Assembly (NCBI RefSeq): GCF_038049935.1
Contig: NZ_CP145886.1
Location: forward strand, 3,108,501 to 3,172,500
Direction of reading: 5' to 3'
DNA length: 64,000 bases
DNA from: Rossellomorea sp. y25
GTDB lineage: Bacteria > Bacillota > Bacilli > Bacillales > Bacillaceae_B
Shown here: piece by piece, positions 27,594 through 36,934 of the stretch
How the letters are laid out: each line of letters begins with the position of its first letter
Position numbering within the stretch: position 1 is the stretch's first letter
The notes under the pieces: model-generated
The model's database searches: none
The model's input: the letters and a program-made list of their open reading frames with translations, nothing else
Told to the model about the DNA's origin: nothing
Made by a program: the position numbers and the translations under genes

Positions 27594-27780
27594 GAGTCCC
27601 AATCGTGCCGCCGCCATCATTTCCTTCGTTTTGAACCCGCTCTCGGCAGGTGGGTGCTTTATTCCACTATTTGTTAGTCCCCGGCACGGGGCATGAACGC
27701 CTAGCAGAAACGTCAAGCTCCCAAAGTTTGAAGTGTTCGGTCAAAACTGTTAGGTAAAAACGTCGCACACATCAGGACTC
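27594..27780 (-). ncRNA. bsrA: 6S RNA (6S-1/BsrA type)
   Basis: 187 bases, close to the 190 of B. subtilis 6S-1. Closing stem GAGTCC/GGGACTC at the two ends, conserved 6S stretches TTTTGACCGAACA, TTGGGAGCTTGACGTTT, GGCGTTCATGCC and AGCACCCACCTG, and the expected rod-like layout with a central bubble. It mimics an open promoter and binds sigma-A RNA polymerase in stationary phase. The position between tcdA and aspS is the bsrA locus of B. subtilis. A promoter lies 17 bases upstream, implying a slightly longer precursor. Confidence 0.9.
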
Positions 27781-27796
27781 GTTTGTGATTGTTTAA

Positions 27797-27825
27797 ATAA
27801 TATCATATCACCATGATGTTTTCAA
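27797..27825 (-). promoter_or_regulatory. Promoter of 6S RNA
   Basis: TTGAAA (complement 27820-27825), 17-base spacer, TATTAT (complement 27797-27802). Confidence 0.8.
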
Positions 27826-27851
27826 TGAATGACCCCCGGAATTTAATTACA

Positions 27852-29621
27852 TTATTCTACATCGAGCGACAAAGATAACTCTTTTAATTGAGCTTCACTT
27901 ACTCCACCAGGAGCGTCCGTCAGTACACAGCTTGCACTTGCCGTTTTCGGGAAGGCAATCGTATCACGAAGATTCGTGCGACCTGCAAGTAGCATCACTA
28001 AACGGTCAAGCCCAAGGGCGATTCCGCCATGTGGAGGTGTTCCATATTCAAAGGCTTCCAAAAGGAAACCAAACTGTTTTTCCGCTTCTTCCTTGGAGAA
28101 TCCAAGTACGCTGAACATTTTTTCTTGAATGTCACGCTCGTAAATACGAAGAGAACCTCCGCCCAGCTCATATCCATTTAATACAAGGTCATAAGCTTCT
28201 GCACGAACAGCACCGGGATCTGTTTCAAGCAGTTCCAGGTCTTCTCTCACTGGCATAGTGAACGGGTGATGAGCGGCATAATAGCGGTTCTCACCTTCAT
28301 CAAACTCAAGTAATGGCCAGTCTGTCACCCATAGGAAATTGAATTTCGTTTCATCAATCAATCCCAATTCTTTTCCTAATTTCAGACGAAGGGCACCCAG
28401 GGCATCCGCTACTACTGTCTTTTTGTCAGCGACAAACAGTAACAAGTCTCCTGCTTCTGCATGGGCTGAAACAGAAATTTGTGCAGCATCTTCTTCTGTC
28501 ACGAATTTGGAGATAGGTCCTTTTAAGCCTTCCTCTTCTACTTTTAACCAGGCGAGACCTTTTGCACCATAAACGGAAACAAATTCTGTCAACGCATCAA
28601 TGTCTTTACGGGAATACCCGGAAGCTCCGCCTTTTACATTGATTAATTTCACTTGACCACCATTTGAGACCGCACCGGAGAATACTTTAAACCCTGAATC
28701 CTTCACGATTTCTGATACATCGACCAGTTCCATTCCAAAGCGTGTGTCCGGTTTGTCTGAACCATATCGGCTCATAGCATCATCATACGACATTCTAGGG
28801 AATGGAATTTGAACGTCTAAGCCTTTCACATCGTTCATCAGCTTGTTCATCATACTCTCTACCAGGGAGATGATTTGCTCTTTATCCATAAAGCTCATTT
28901 CCATGTCAATCTGAGTGAATTCAGGTTGACGGTCTGCACGAAGGTCCTCATCACGGAAACAACGGGCAATTTGATAATAACGGTCAAACCCGGATACCAT
29001 CAACAATTGCTTGAAAATTTGCGGTGACTGAGGAAGCGCGTAAAATTCACCTTGATGTACACGGCTTGGTACCAAATAGTCACGGGCACCTTCTGGCGTA
29101 CTCTTTGTTAAAATCGGCGTTTCCACATCCAGAAATCCGTTATCGTTTAAGAAACTACGGAATGAAGTAGTAACATTATGGCGCATCTTAAATGTTTCCA
29201 TCATCGCTGGACGACGAAGATCTACATAACGGTATTTCAAGCGAACATCTTCAGACACTTCCATTTGATCATCAATCATGAATGGAGGGGTCTTGGCTTC
29301 ATTTATGATTTGAACCTCTTCTGCGTGAATTTCCACTTTTCCTGTTTTCAGGTTGGGGTTCACCGTTCCTTCTCCTCTTGCTACGACAGTTCCCGTCACA
29401 CTTAATACATACTCATTACGAATTTTTTCCGCAAGAGCCAGAGCGTCTTCTGATAAATCGGGATTAAACACGACTTGAACAATGCCCTCTCTATCACGAA
29501 GGTCGATAAAGATTAATCCACCTAAGTCCCTTCTCTTTTGAACCCAGCCTTTTAAGGTGATTTTTTCACCTGTGTATGATTCCGTTATCTCTCCGCAATA
29601 CGCCGTTCTTTTTGTCATCAT
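27852..29621 (-). CDS. aspS: Aspartyl-tRNA synthetase
   Basis: 589 residues. Class II synthetase of the bacterial type. N-terminal OB anticodon-binding domain (about 15-105, [19 protein letters not shown] at 22-38: [15 protein letters not shown]), the catalytic core with motif 2 [16 protein letters not shown], the bacterial GAD insertion (about 290-420) and motif 3 [15 protein letters not shown]. Starts with two ATG codons after AAGGAGGAG; the first is used here. It follows hisS by 27 bases and is under the same T-box leader. Whether it also charges tRNA-Asn cannot be decided here. Confidence 0.97.
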   Translation of the reverse strand: MMTKRTAYCGEITESYTGEKITLKGWVQKRRDLGGLIFIDLRDREGIVQVVFNPDLSEDALALAEKIRNEYVLSVTGTVVARGEGTVNPNLKTGKVEIHAEEVQIINEAKTPPFMIDDQMEVSEDVRLKYRYVDLRRPAMMETFKMRHNVTTSFRSFLNDNGFLDVETPILTKSTPEGARDYLVPSRVHQGEFYALPQSPQIFKQLLMVSGFDRYYQIARCFRDEDLRADRQPEFTQIDMEMSFMDKEQIISLVESMMNKLMNDVKGLDVQIPFPRMSYDDAMSRYGSDKPDTRFGMELVDVSEIVKDSGFKVFSGAVSNGGQVKLINVKGGASGYSRKDIDALTEFVSVYGAKGLAWLKVEEEGLKGPISKFVTEEDAAQISVSAHAEAGDLLLFVADKKTVVADALGALRLKLGKELGLIDETKFNFLWVTDWPLLEFDEGENRYYAAHHPFTMPVREDLELLETDPGAVRAEAYDLVLNGYELGGGSLRIYERDIQEKMFSVLGFSKEEAEKQFGFLLEAFEYGTPPHGGIALGLDRLVMLLAGRTNLRDTIAFPKTASASCVLTDAPGGVSEAQLKELSLSLDVE

Positions 29622-29648
29622 ATTCTCCTCCTTGTCAAATCCAGGTGC

Positions 29649-30923
29649 TTATTTACCGAGTTTGTTCTTTACATTTTCTACGAAATGATCAAGACTTATT
29701 TCTTCCTGCTCACCAGTAGACATATCTTTAAGATTGATTTTATTTTCTAGTATTTCGTTATCGCCAATGACGGCTACATATTTCGCTTCATAACGGTCAG
29801 CTGCCTTAAATTGACCTTTCACCTTGCGATCCAGGTAATCCTTCTCTGAAGAAATTCCCACTTGTCTTAAGTTGTGAAGGAGTTTAACAGCATAATCTTT
29901 TGCTTCTTCTCCCAGTGAAACAATAAAGCAATCCACACCTTGCTCGATTGGAAGTTCAACGTTTTCAGCTTCCAGAGCGGAAAGAAGTCTTTCGATACTG
30001 AAGGCAAAACCGATTCCAGGGGTTTCAGGACCACCGATCATTTCCACCAGTCCATTGTAACGCCCTCCACCACAAAGGGTCGTGATGGCTCCAAAGCCTT
30101 CTGCGTCACTCATGATTTCAAAGGCAGTGTGATTATAATAATCAAGGCCGCGAACAAGCGTCGGATCGACTACGAATTCAACATCCATCCCGGTTAAGTG
30201 GGATTGGACCTTTTCGAAATAGGCTTTCGATTCATCATTTAAGTAATCGAGAATCGATGGTGCCGTAGCCATTAATTCATGATCGCGGTCTTTTTTACAA
30301 TCCAGGATACGTAGTGGATTCTTCTCTAAACGATTTTGACAATCTCCACAGAATTCATCGATTCTTGGTTTAAAGTGATTGATCAGCGCTTCTCTGTGAG
30401 CGTTTCGGCTACCCGCATCTCCAAGACTATTAATGACTAACTTTAATTGAGTCAGTCCCAGTTTCTTGTAAATCCCCATCGCTAATGAAATCACTTCCGC
30501 ATCAATCGCCGGGTCTTCACTTCCTAATGCCTCAACCCCGAACTGGACAAATTGACGGTACCGGCCGGCCTGTGGTCTTTCATACCTGAACATAGGTCCG
30601 GAGTAAAAGAGCTTTGTTGGTTGATTCGGATGACCGAACATCTTATTGCCTACGAAGGATCGAACAACAGAAGCGGTGCCTTCAGGTCGCAGTGCCAAGC
30701 TTCTGCCTCCACGGTCTTCAAACATATACATTTCTTTCTGTACGATATCCGTTGTATCTCCTACACCTCGGGTAAATAGTTCGCTCGCCTCGAAGATAGG
30801 GGTGCGGATTTCTTTATACTGATAGGCGTGACAAAGATTCTTTGCCACTTCCTCTACATACTGCCACTTCTCTACTTCACCTGGTAGAATGTCCTGTGTA
30901 CCTCTTGGAATTTGAATGGACAA
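29649..30923 (-). CDS. hisS: Histidyl-tRNA synthetase
   Basis: 424 residues. Class II enzyme: [12 protein letters not shown] start, motif 2 [14 protein letters not shown], the histidine-specific signatures [14 protein letters not shown] and [14 protein letters not shown], motif 3 [12 protein letters not shown], and an anticodon-binding domain from about residue 325. First gene of the hisS-aspS operon behind a T-box leader. Confidence 0.97.
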   Translation of the reverse strand: MSIQIPRGTQDILPGEVEKWQYVEEVAKNLCHAYQYKEIRTPIFEASELFTRGVGDTTDIVQKEMYMFEDRGGRSLALRPEGTASVVRSFVGNKMFGHPNQPTKLFYSGPMFRYERPQAGRYRQFVQFGVEALGSEDPAIDAEVISLAMGIYKKLGLTQLKLVINSLGDAGSRNAHREALINHFKPRIDEFCGDCQNRLEKNPLRILDCKKDRDHELMATAPSILDYLNDESKAYFEKVQSHLTGMDVEFVVDPTLVRGLDYYNHTAFEIMSDAEGFGAITTLCGGGRYNGLVEMIGGPETPGIGFAFSIERLLSALEAENVELPIEQGVDCFIVSLGEEAKDYAVKLLHNLRQVGISSEKDYLDRKVKGQFKAADRYEAKYVAVIGDNEILENKINLKDMSTGEQEEISLDHFVENVKNKLGK

Positions 30924-30965
30924 GATGATTTCCTCCTTCTCGAATACAGTTAAATTTATGTAAAA

Positions 30966-31242
30966 TAAAAAAAGCCCTCAATCCCTTGTATATAATACAA
31001 GGGACGAGAGCTGTTATTCCCGTGGTGCCACCCTAATTGAAGTCTATCAAGACCTCCACTTAGCCAGTTAACGCCTGGTACGTTCATCTCCTACTAAAGA
31101 ACCTTTTTCAGAGAGAAACCTCCTGAGTGTTCATTCACTAAGTCACATTGTAGAAATGCTCTCAGCCAAGGCATTTCCTCTCTTTACACGTGGGTGTCAG
31201 CTACTATGCTCGATCAACGGTTTTTGTAAATGTTATTTTATT
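30966..31242 (-). promoter_or_regulatory. T-box leader of hisS-aspS
   Basis: Minus strand carries the T-box core AGGGTGGCACCACGG (complement 31020-31034), a terminator stem AGCTCTCGTCCC.../...GGGATTGAGGGCT (about 30972-31011) with a T-run, and stem I beginning GATCGAGCATAGTAGC. The specifier side reads GAACACTC, giving CAC, a histidine codon (complement at 31137-31139). Uncharged tRNA-His is thus the likely signal for both hisS and aspS. Confidence 0.93.
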
Positions 31243-31248
31243 TCTATA

Positions 31249-31277
31249 ATGATACGGATGCCGTTAGTTCATGTCAA
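31249..31277 (-). promoter_or_regulatory. Promoter of hisS-aspS
   Basis: TTGACA (complement 31272-31277), 17-base spacer, TATCAT (complement 31249-31254). Confidence 0.85.
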
Positions 31278-31296
31278 GAGGTTTAAAAAAATTTCG

Positions 31297-31482
31297 TTAC
31301 GATCTTTCCATTTTCTTTTTCAGTAACTTAACTTCTTTCAACGATAACCCGAACTCGGAAGCAAGTTCCACATTCAATGCATCTTTCTCACGTTCTAGAA
31401 ACTGGTGAAAATCAACACCGAACAGCTGGTTATCACCATTTGCATTCATAAACCCTTTTTCACTTGACCTCAATTCAATCAT
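31297..31482 (-). CDS. Small protein of unknown function with HTH-like C-terminus
   Basis: Up to 61 residues. Not recognised by name. The C-terminal half, LNVELASEFGLSLKEVKLLKKKMERS (in parts: ELASEFGLSLKEVKLL), reads like a helix-turn-helix or a short anti-repressor helix pair. The first ATG abuts an AAAGGA site; a TTG three codons later is better spaced, so the start is uncertain. It lies between the hisS leader and the amidase gene, where B. subtilis also has a small gene. Confidence 0.6.
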   Translation of the reverse strand: MIELRSSEKGFMNANGDNQLFGVDFHQFLEREKDALNVELASEFGLSLKEVKLLKKKMERS

Positions 31483-31673
31483 CCTTTCAAAACATTCCTT
31501 AACTCTATCATTTCCAATTACCTATTTTTATTTCGTTTTAGAGGAATTTAATTTTTTTTATCGTATTAAAACCTTAAGGGTTTTTTCGATAAACCGTCGG
31601 AATTTTGATCAATATCTTAGTGAAAGGATCCGATATTACTATTGTGTTTGTTTATTACTAACAGGAGGTGACG

Positions 31674-33416
31674 ATGATTAAGAAAATTATTGCATCGATA
31701 CTGATTGTGCTCATGATCATTCCTTTTCAGGCACTTGAAGCTGATTATACACATGCAGATTCAGGTACGGCCACAATCAGTGTTTCGACTCTGAATGTCC
31801 GGACGGGTCCTGGACTCAGTTATCCCGTTCTGACGAAGGTACATAGAGGGGAAGAGTACAGTATAGTAGATACACAAAATGAGTGGTATAAGGTCACGAC
31901 CGATAGTGGAGAGGGCTGGGTTGCCGAATGGTTGGTCTCAGTAGAAGCTGCCGCTTCCGACGTTTCTCCCAAACAGGAAAGACGGGTGATCACAGATGGG
32001 TTACGCGTCAGAAAAGGCCCAAGCACCTCTGAAGGAGTCGTGACGGTTCTAAACTCCGGTGATAGAGTATCCGTTTCCGACGAAGAGGGTGACTGGCTGT
32101 TCATCGAATCGGATAAGGGCAGCGGCTGGGTGCATGAGGAATATGTGTCGGAAAACAACGCAACTCCTTCCCCATCGAAAAAGAGTGAGAATAAACAAGG
32201 AATCATCACCGACAACTCCCTAAATGTTCGAACCTCCCCTTCTCTTCAAAGTTCCGTCCTTGGAGTATTAAACAAGGGAGATCATGTAGAGGTAACAGGA
32301 AGTGTCAGCGGGTGGTACGAGATTCAATTTGGCAGCGACAAGGCGTGGGTGAACGATGCATATGTAGAATTCTCTTCGATGGCCAATGACGAGGAGCCCG
32401 CCTCCTCGTCCACAAATCTTGTAGGAATCATTACGGTTCACAGTTTAAATGTCCGTGATGAAACCTCATTAAACGGGAGCGTCGTTGGAAAGGTCTCAAA
32501 AGGGGAGAAATATTCCTTATTAAAAGAGAAAAACAATTGGTATCAGATTAAGCTCTCAAATGGGAAAAAAGGCTGGATTGCCGGCTGGTATGTCCAAAAG
32601 ACCGTTACTGCCTCCGCCCATGAGAGTGAACCATCTTCAGAAAAAGAAAACGTCACAGTCCTATACAATGGTACCAATATCAGAAGTGAAGCAAACGCCA
32701 GGGCAAGCGTCATCGAACGGGGCTCCAGTGGTGACAGCTTCCCCGTTATCAGCAAAAACGGAGATTGGTATGAAATTGAATTAGATGACGGCAGTGCAGG
32801 TTTTGTTGCCGGCTGGGTGGTGTCCATCCGATCCAGCACCGGGGAGAACACCACTCCTCCACGCAAGCGAAGCGGCGGCTTACAAGATAAAGTCGTGGTG
32901 ATTGATCCGGGGCATGGAGGCAGGGACAGCGGAACGATCGGAGCAAGTGGGACATTGGAAAAGCTCCTTACCATGAGAACCGGGGAACTCCTTGCCGAAA
33001 AGCTAAAGAGCGCTGGAGCCAAAGTGGTCTTAACAAGGAAAAACGATGAATATCTTTCATTACCATCAAGGGTATCATTATCTCATTATTATCAGGCTGA
33101 TGCCTTTATCAGCCTCCATTTTGACAGCATTCTGGATTCCTCTATCGTCGGGCATACTACCTACTATTATCAAGGTCACCAGGAAGAATTGGCAGATGAA
33201 ATTCATGGAAGCCTTGCAGAGCGGTTACCGACGAAAGACCGGGGTGTACGGGTAGGAGATTATCACGTTGTTCGTGAAAACAATCAGCCGGCTGTCCTTT
33301 TGGAGCTGGGGTTCTTAAGTAATCCGGCAGAGGAAGCCAATGTCAATACACAGTATTTCCAAGACCTGGCGGCAACGGCTATCTATCATGGGTTAGGAGA
33401 TTACTTTACTAACTGA
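31674..33416 (+). CDS. yrvJ: N-acetylmuramoyl-L-alanine amidase with five SH3b domains
   Basis: 580 residues, secreted. Signal peptide at residues 1-30 (KKIIASILIVLMIIPFQALEA). Five bacterial SH3 domains follow at about 33-92, 103-160, 170-228, 245-303 and 322-380, each with a LNVR/LRVR/TNIR motif and a GW ending (GEGWVAEWLV, GSGWVHEEYV, KGWIAGWYV). The C-terminal Amidase_3 domain (about 400-578) shows VVVIDPGHGGRDSG (zinc His), the SGTLEK glutamate, SLHFDSI (zinc His) and VLLELGFLSNPAEE (catalytic Glu). It binds the wall via SH3b and cleaves stem peptides from glycan. Strong AGGAGGTG site. Corresponds to yrvJ; exact physiological role unknown. Confidence 0.92.
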   Translation: MIKKIIASILIVLMIIPFQALEADYTHADSGTATISVSTLNVRTGPGLSYPVLTKVHRGEEYSIVDTQNEWYKVTTDSGEGWVAEWLVSVEAAASDVSPKQERRVITDGLRVRKGPSTSEGVVTVLNSGDRVSVSDEEGDWLFIESDKGSGWVHEEYVSENNATPSPSKKSENKQGIITDNSLNVRTSPSLQSSVLGVLNKGDHVEVTGSVSGWYEIQFGSDKAWVNDAYVEFSSMANDEEPASSSTNLVGIITVHSLNVRDETSLNGSVVGKVSKGEKYSLLKEKNNWYQIKLSNGKKGWIAGWYVQKTVTASAHESEPSSEKENVTVLYNGTNIRSEANARASVIERGSSGDSFPVISKNGDWYEIELDDGSAGFVAGWVVSIRSSTGENTTPPRKRSGGLQDKVVVIDPGHGGRDSGTIGASGTLEKLLTMRTGELLAEKLKSAGAKVVLTRKNDEYLSLPSRVSLSHYYQADAFISLHFDSILDSSIVGHTTYYYQGHQEELADEIHGSLAERLPTKDRGVRVGDYHVVRENNQPAVLLELGFLSNPAEEANVNTQYFQDLAATAIYHGLGDYFTN

Positions 33417-33447
33417 TGCTGCGCCCAATGCAGTATGCTTCATGAAT

Positions 33448-33490
33448 AAAAAAGCTGATCCTTTAGCTAAATGAAGGATCAGCTTTTTAT
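33448..33490. terminator. Bidirectional terminator between amidase gene and dtd
   Basis: AAAAAAGCTGATCCTT and AAGGATCAGCTTTTT flank a 10-base loop between the convergent genes. Confidence 0.92.
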
Positions 33491-33930
33491 TATTTACTTT
33501 CTATCATTAACGTAACAGGACCATCATTCGTTAAACTCACGTCCATCATGGCTCCAAATACGCCCGTTTCCACTTTAATACTTTTTTCTTTTAATACCTT
33601 ATTAAAGTAGTCGTAAACAGACTCTGCGTGATCGGGCTTCGCTGCACTCATGAAGTTTGGCCTTCTTCCCTTACGGCAGTCCCCGTAAAGAGTGAATTGA
33701 GAGATGGAGAGAATCTCGCCTTCTACATCCAGCAAAGAATGATTCATCTTCCCCTCTTCATCTTCAAAAATACGCAAATTCACTACCTTGTCTGCAACAT
33801 AACGAGCGTCTTCTTCCGTATCTTCATGGGTGATCCCCACAAGCAATACAACACCTGAACGAATCGCTCCCTTTACTTCTCCATCAACAGTGACGGAGGC
33901 TTCTTTACTTCTTTGCAGTACAACCCTCAT
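33490..33930 (-). CDS. dtd: D-aminoacyl-tRNA deacylase
   Basis: 146 residues. Hydrolyses D-amino acids (and glycine on the wrong tRNA) from tRNA. Begins [17 protein letters not shown]; the active-site [19 protein letters not shown] (about 77-95) and the cis-Gly-Pro motif [11 protein letters not shown] at the C-terminus are both intact. It follows relA by 13 bases, a pairing conserved in Firmicutes. Confidence 0.96.
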   Translation of the reverse strand: MRVVLQRSKEASVTVDGEVKGAIRSGVVLLVGITHEDTEEDARYVADKVVNLRIFEDEEGKMNHSLLDVEGEILSISQFTLYGDCRKGRRPNFMSAAKPDHAESVYDYFNKVLKEKSIKVETGVFGAMMDVSLTNDGPVTLMIESK

Positions 33931-33943
33931 AAAGAAATCTCCT

Positions 33944-36133
33944 TTAATTCATGATTCTCCTTACAGCATAAATATCTGAAATTTGTTTAATTCTTTCCAC
34001 GACTTTGTGTAAGTGGGAGATATTGTGAATCGAAATGGACATATTGATGGTTGCCACTTTATTCCGATCGGATTTTCCACTTACGGCAGATATATTCGTC
34101 TTCGTCTCGTTTACCGCCTGAAGCACTTCATTCAATAGACCTCTGCGATCGTAACCGGAGATTTCAATATCCACATTATATTCTTTGCGGTCATTTCCAT
34201 CACTTTCCCATGACACTGGTATGAGACGCTGCTCTACTTCATCAGCCATAACGTTTGTACAGTCAGCCCGATGGACAGAAACCCCACGGCCTTTTGTAAT
34301 AAACCCTACAATCTCATCCCCGGGAACAGGACTGCAGCAACGTGATAGTCGGATAAGAAGATTGTCAATCCCCTCTACCTGAACACCTGCGTCTTTTTTA
34401 CGCTTGACAGGTTGAGCATTTAATTCCTTCATCGTTTCTTCCAGGCTATCTTCCTGTTCACGTTTCTTTCGGTCTCTTTCCGTTAAGCGATTCGCAATTT
34501 GAGCGGCCGTAATGCCGTTATACCCAACGGCTGCATACATATCTTCTTCATTTGAGAAATTAAACTTCTCTGACACACGTTTAATATTTTCAGGAGTAAG
34601 GATTTCTTTCACATCGAAATCTTGATTCTTGATTTCTTTTTCTACTAAATCCCGGCCTTTTTCAATATTCTCTTCTCTTCGCTGCTTTTTGAAGAATTGC
34701 TTGATCTTGTTCTTTGCTTGAGATGTTTGCGCAAGCTTCAGCCAATCCTGACTAGGGCCATATGAATGTTTGGACGTAAGTATTTCGATGATGTCCCCTG
34801 TTTTCAGCTTATAGTCAAGAGTGACCATCTTGCCATTTACCTTGGCACCGATCGTTTTGTTACCGATTTCTGAATGAATGCGATATGAAAAGTCAATCGG
34901 AACAGATCCCGATGGCAGTTCCAGTACATCCCCTTTAGGGGTGAACACAAAGACCATATCAGAAAAGAGATCAATCTTAAGAGATTCCATGAACTCCTCA
35001 GCATTTGCAGATTCATTCTGGAACTCCAATATCTCCCTGAACCAGGAAAGCTTTTTCTCGAAGGAAACCGTTTCGTTCGCTTCTTTTCCTTCTTTATATG
35101 CCCAGTGTGCCGCTACACCGTATTCAGCAATCTGGTGCATTTCAAGGGTTCTGATCTGTACTTCAAGGGGATCCCCTTTAGGCCCGATGACAGTCGTATG
35201 AAGTGATTGATACATATTCGGTTTCGGCATGGCGATATAATCTTTGAACCTGCCAGGCATTGGCTTCCAGCACGTATGAACGATCCCTAAAACGGCATAG
35301 CAGTCCTTTATGCTATCTACCACAACACGTACTGCCAATAAGTCATATATTTCATTGAACTGCTTGTTCTGAAGAGCCATTTTGCGATAAATGCTGTATA
35401 TATGTTTAGGACGGCCTGAGATTTCCGCTGTGATTTTCACGTCGCCTAATTTATCCTTAACCTCATTTACAACGTCCTCTAAATACTCTTCACGCTCCGC
35501 ACGCTTTTTCTTCATCAGGTTGACAATACGATAATACTGTTGAGGATTTAAATATCTCAAAGAGGTATCCTCTAATTCCCATTTGATCTTTGAAATCCCT
35601 AAACGATGCGCCAATGGGGCAAAGATTTCCAGGGTTTCATTTGCAATTCTTCGCTGCTTCTCCTGTGGCAGATGTTTCAACGTTCTCATATTATGCAAGC
35701 GATCTGCCAATTTAATCAGAATGACCCGGATATCCTGAGCCATAGCCACAAACATTTTCCGGTGATTTTCAGCCTGTTGCTCTTCCTGTGACTTATATTT
35801 AATCTTTCCAAGCTTTGTGACCCCATCTACAAGCATGGCCACTTCCGCATTGAATGCTTCCTCGATTTCTCCAAGAGAAACACCGGTATCCTCCACTACA
35901 TCATGAAGAAAACCGGCAGCGACGGTTGCCGGATCCATTTCCAGATCCGCGAGTATTCCTGCTACCTGGATGGGATGAATGATATAGGGTTCACCAGACT
36001 TACGGTACTGCTCACTATGGGCATCCCTTGCATACTCATAGGCTTTCTGGACCATCCCTACATGCTCATCATTTAAGTATTCTCTTGTTTTATCAATAAC
36101 CTGTTCAGGGGTTAGTACTTGATCTTTAGCCAT
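33944..36133 (-). CDS. relA: Bifunctional (p)ppGpp synthase/hydrolase RelA
   Basis: 729 residues. Long RSH enzyme of the stringent response. HD hydrolase domain (about 30-195) with intact HDVVED, so hydrolysis should be active; synthetase domain (about 230-345) with [13 protein letters not shown] and [17 protein letters not shown] domain (about 390-450, [14 protein letters not shown]); a zinc-finger/RIS region with [17 protein letters not shown]-terminal ACT. Start at the ATG of [11 protein letters not shown] (36133). The two palindromes and a promoter upstream are listed separately. Confidence 0.97.
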   Translation of the reverse strand: MAKDQVLTPEQVIDKTREYLNDEHVGMVQKAYEYARDAHSEQYRKSGEPYIIHPIQVAGILADLEMDPATVAAGFLHDVVEDTGVSLGEIEEAFNAEVAMLVDGVTKLGKIKYKSQEEQQAENHRKMFVAMAQDIRVILIKLADRLHNMRTLKHLPQEKQRRIANETLEIFAPLAHRLGISKIKWELEDTSLRYLNPQQYYRIVNLMKKKRAEREEYLEDVVNEVKDKLGDVKITAEISGRPKHIYSIYRKMALQNKQFNEIYDLLAVRVVVDSIKDCYAVLGIVHTCWKPMPGRFKDYIAMPKPNMYQSLHTTVIGPKGDPLEVQIRTLEMHQIAEYGVAAHWAYKEGKEANETVSFEKKLSWFREILEFQNESANAEEFMESLKIDLFSDMVFVFTPKGDVLELPSGSVPIDFSYRIHSEIGNKTIGAKVNGKMVTLDYKLKTGDIIEILTSKHSYGPSQDWLKLAQTSQAKNKIKQFFKKQRREENIEKGRDLVEKEIKNQDFDVKEILTPENIKRVSEKFNFSNEEDMYAAVGYNGITAAQIANRLTERDRKKREQEDSLEETMKELNAQPVKRKKDAGVQVEGIDNLLIRLSRCCSPVPGDEIVGFITKGRGVSVHRADCTNVMADEVEQRLIPVSWESDGNDRKEYNVDIEISGYDRRGLLNEVLQAVNETKTNISAVSGKSDRNKVATINMSISIHNISHLHKVVERIKQISDIYAVRRIMN

Positions 36134-36195
36134 GATCAAAATCACCTTTGTATTTTAATATATTTCACTAGTGTTCGATTTTAATGATTGTTACT

Positions 36196-36224
36196 ATTAT
36201 CAAAAAAAAACAGGGTTATGTAAA
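36196..36224 (-). promoter_or_regulatory. Promoter of relA
   Basis: TTTACA (complement 36219-36224), 17-base spacer, GATAAT (complement 36196-36201); about 60 bases of 5' leader before the relA ATG. Confidence 0.75.
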
Positions 36225-36237
36225 GGGGTAAGTGTAA

Positions 36238-36283
36238 AATTCTCAGAATTCATCTGTTTTTGTCGATGATTGTCGACAAAAAC
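36238..36283. promoter_or_regulatory. Two stacked palindromes upstream of the relA promoter
   Basis: AATTCTCAGAATT (36238-36250), a symmetric 13-mer loosely like a CodY box, followed by GTTTTTGTCGA-N6-TCGACAAAAAC (36256-36283) with perfect 11-base arms. They lie 14 to 60 bases upstream of the -35 and may be operators; the second has only a short A-run or T-run inside the stem and so is a poor terminator. Confidence 0.55.
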
Positions 36284-36333
36284 AACCACTCCATTCATTT
36301 ATAACCTCCCATTAACCCTTCCAAATAAAAAAT

Positions 36334-36368
36334 AAGGGCTGACATTCAAAACCAGATGTCAGTCCCTT
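36334..36368 (-). terminator. Terminator after apt
   Basis: AAGGGACTGACAT and ATGTCAGCCCTT pair with one mismatch around a 10-base loop, followed by ATTTTTTATTT. Confidence 0.88.
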
Positions 36369-36421
36369 AAGTTAACAGTATACCACATAGTATATACGTG
36401 TATGAGAGTTGATAAACAAAA

Positions 36422-36934
36422 TTAGTATTGCATTAATGTAAGAATATCATAGTTATCAAGCTTATCGCGACCGTCAAGGTACGTTAATTCGATTAAGAAT
36501 GCCGTCCCCGCCACAATTCCACCTAATTCTTCTACAAGCTTAATCGTAGCTTCGATTGTTCCGCCCGTTGCAAGCAAGTCGTCCGTGATAAGAACTCTTT
36601 GTCCAGGTTTGATTGCGTCTTTATGAATTGTCAGTGCGTCTTTTCCGTACTCTAATCCATATTCTTTTTGAATGGTTTCACGTGGTAACTTACCAGGTTT
36701 ACGTACAGGAGCAAAACCCACTCCCAATGCATACGCCACTGGACAGCCAATGATGAACCCTCGTGCTTCCGGTCCTACAACCAGGTCGATTTGTTTCTCT
36801 TTTGCGTATTCTACGATTTGATCTGTCGCGTATCTATAAGCATCACCATTATCCATTAATGTAGTGATGTCTTTAAACTTAATTCCTTCTTTAGGCCAAT
36901 CCTCGACGATGGTAACATATTGTTTTAAGTCCAT
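36422..36934 (-). CDS. apt: Adenine phosphoribosyltransferase
   Basis: 170 residues, standard length. Converts adenine and PRPP to AMP. Residues [20 protein letters not shown] bind the base region and [17 protein letters not shown] (about 118-134) is the PRPP motif. It overlaps the end of recJ by ten bases, and with recJ upstream and relA downstream keeps the B. subtilis order. Confidence 0.97.
   Translation of the reverse strand: MDLKQYVTIVEDWPKEGIKFKDITTLMDNGDAYRYATDQIVEYAKEKQIDLVVGPEARGFIIGCPVAYALGVGFAPVRKPGKLPRETIQKEYGLEYGKDALTIHKDAIKPGQRVLITDDLLATGGTIEATIKLVEELGGIVAGTAFLIELTYLDGRDKLDNYDILTLMQY

Noticed and set aside
31563..31581. AAAACC-TTAAG-GGTTTT hairpin upstream of the amidase gene as a terminator
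   Set aside because: The stem is only six bases and A/T-rich, and no transcript is expected to end there; too weak to list.
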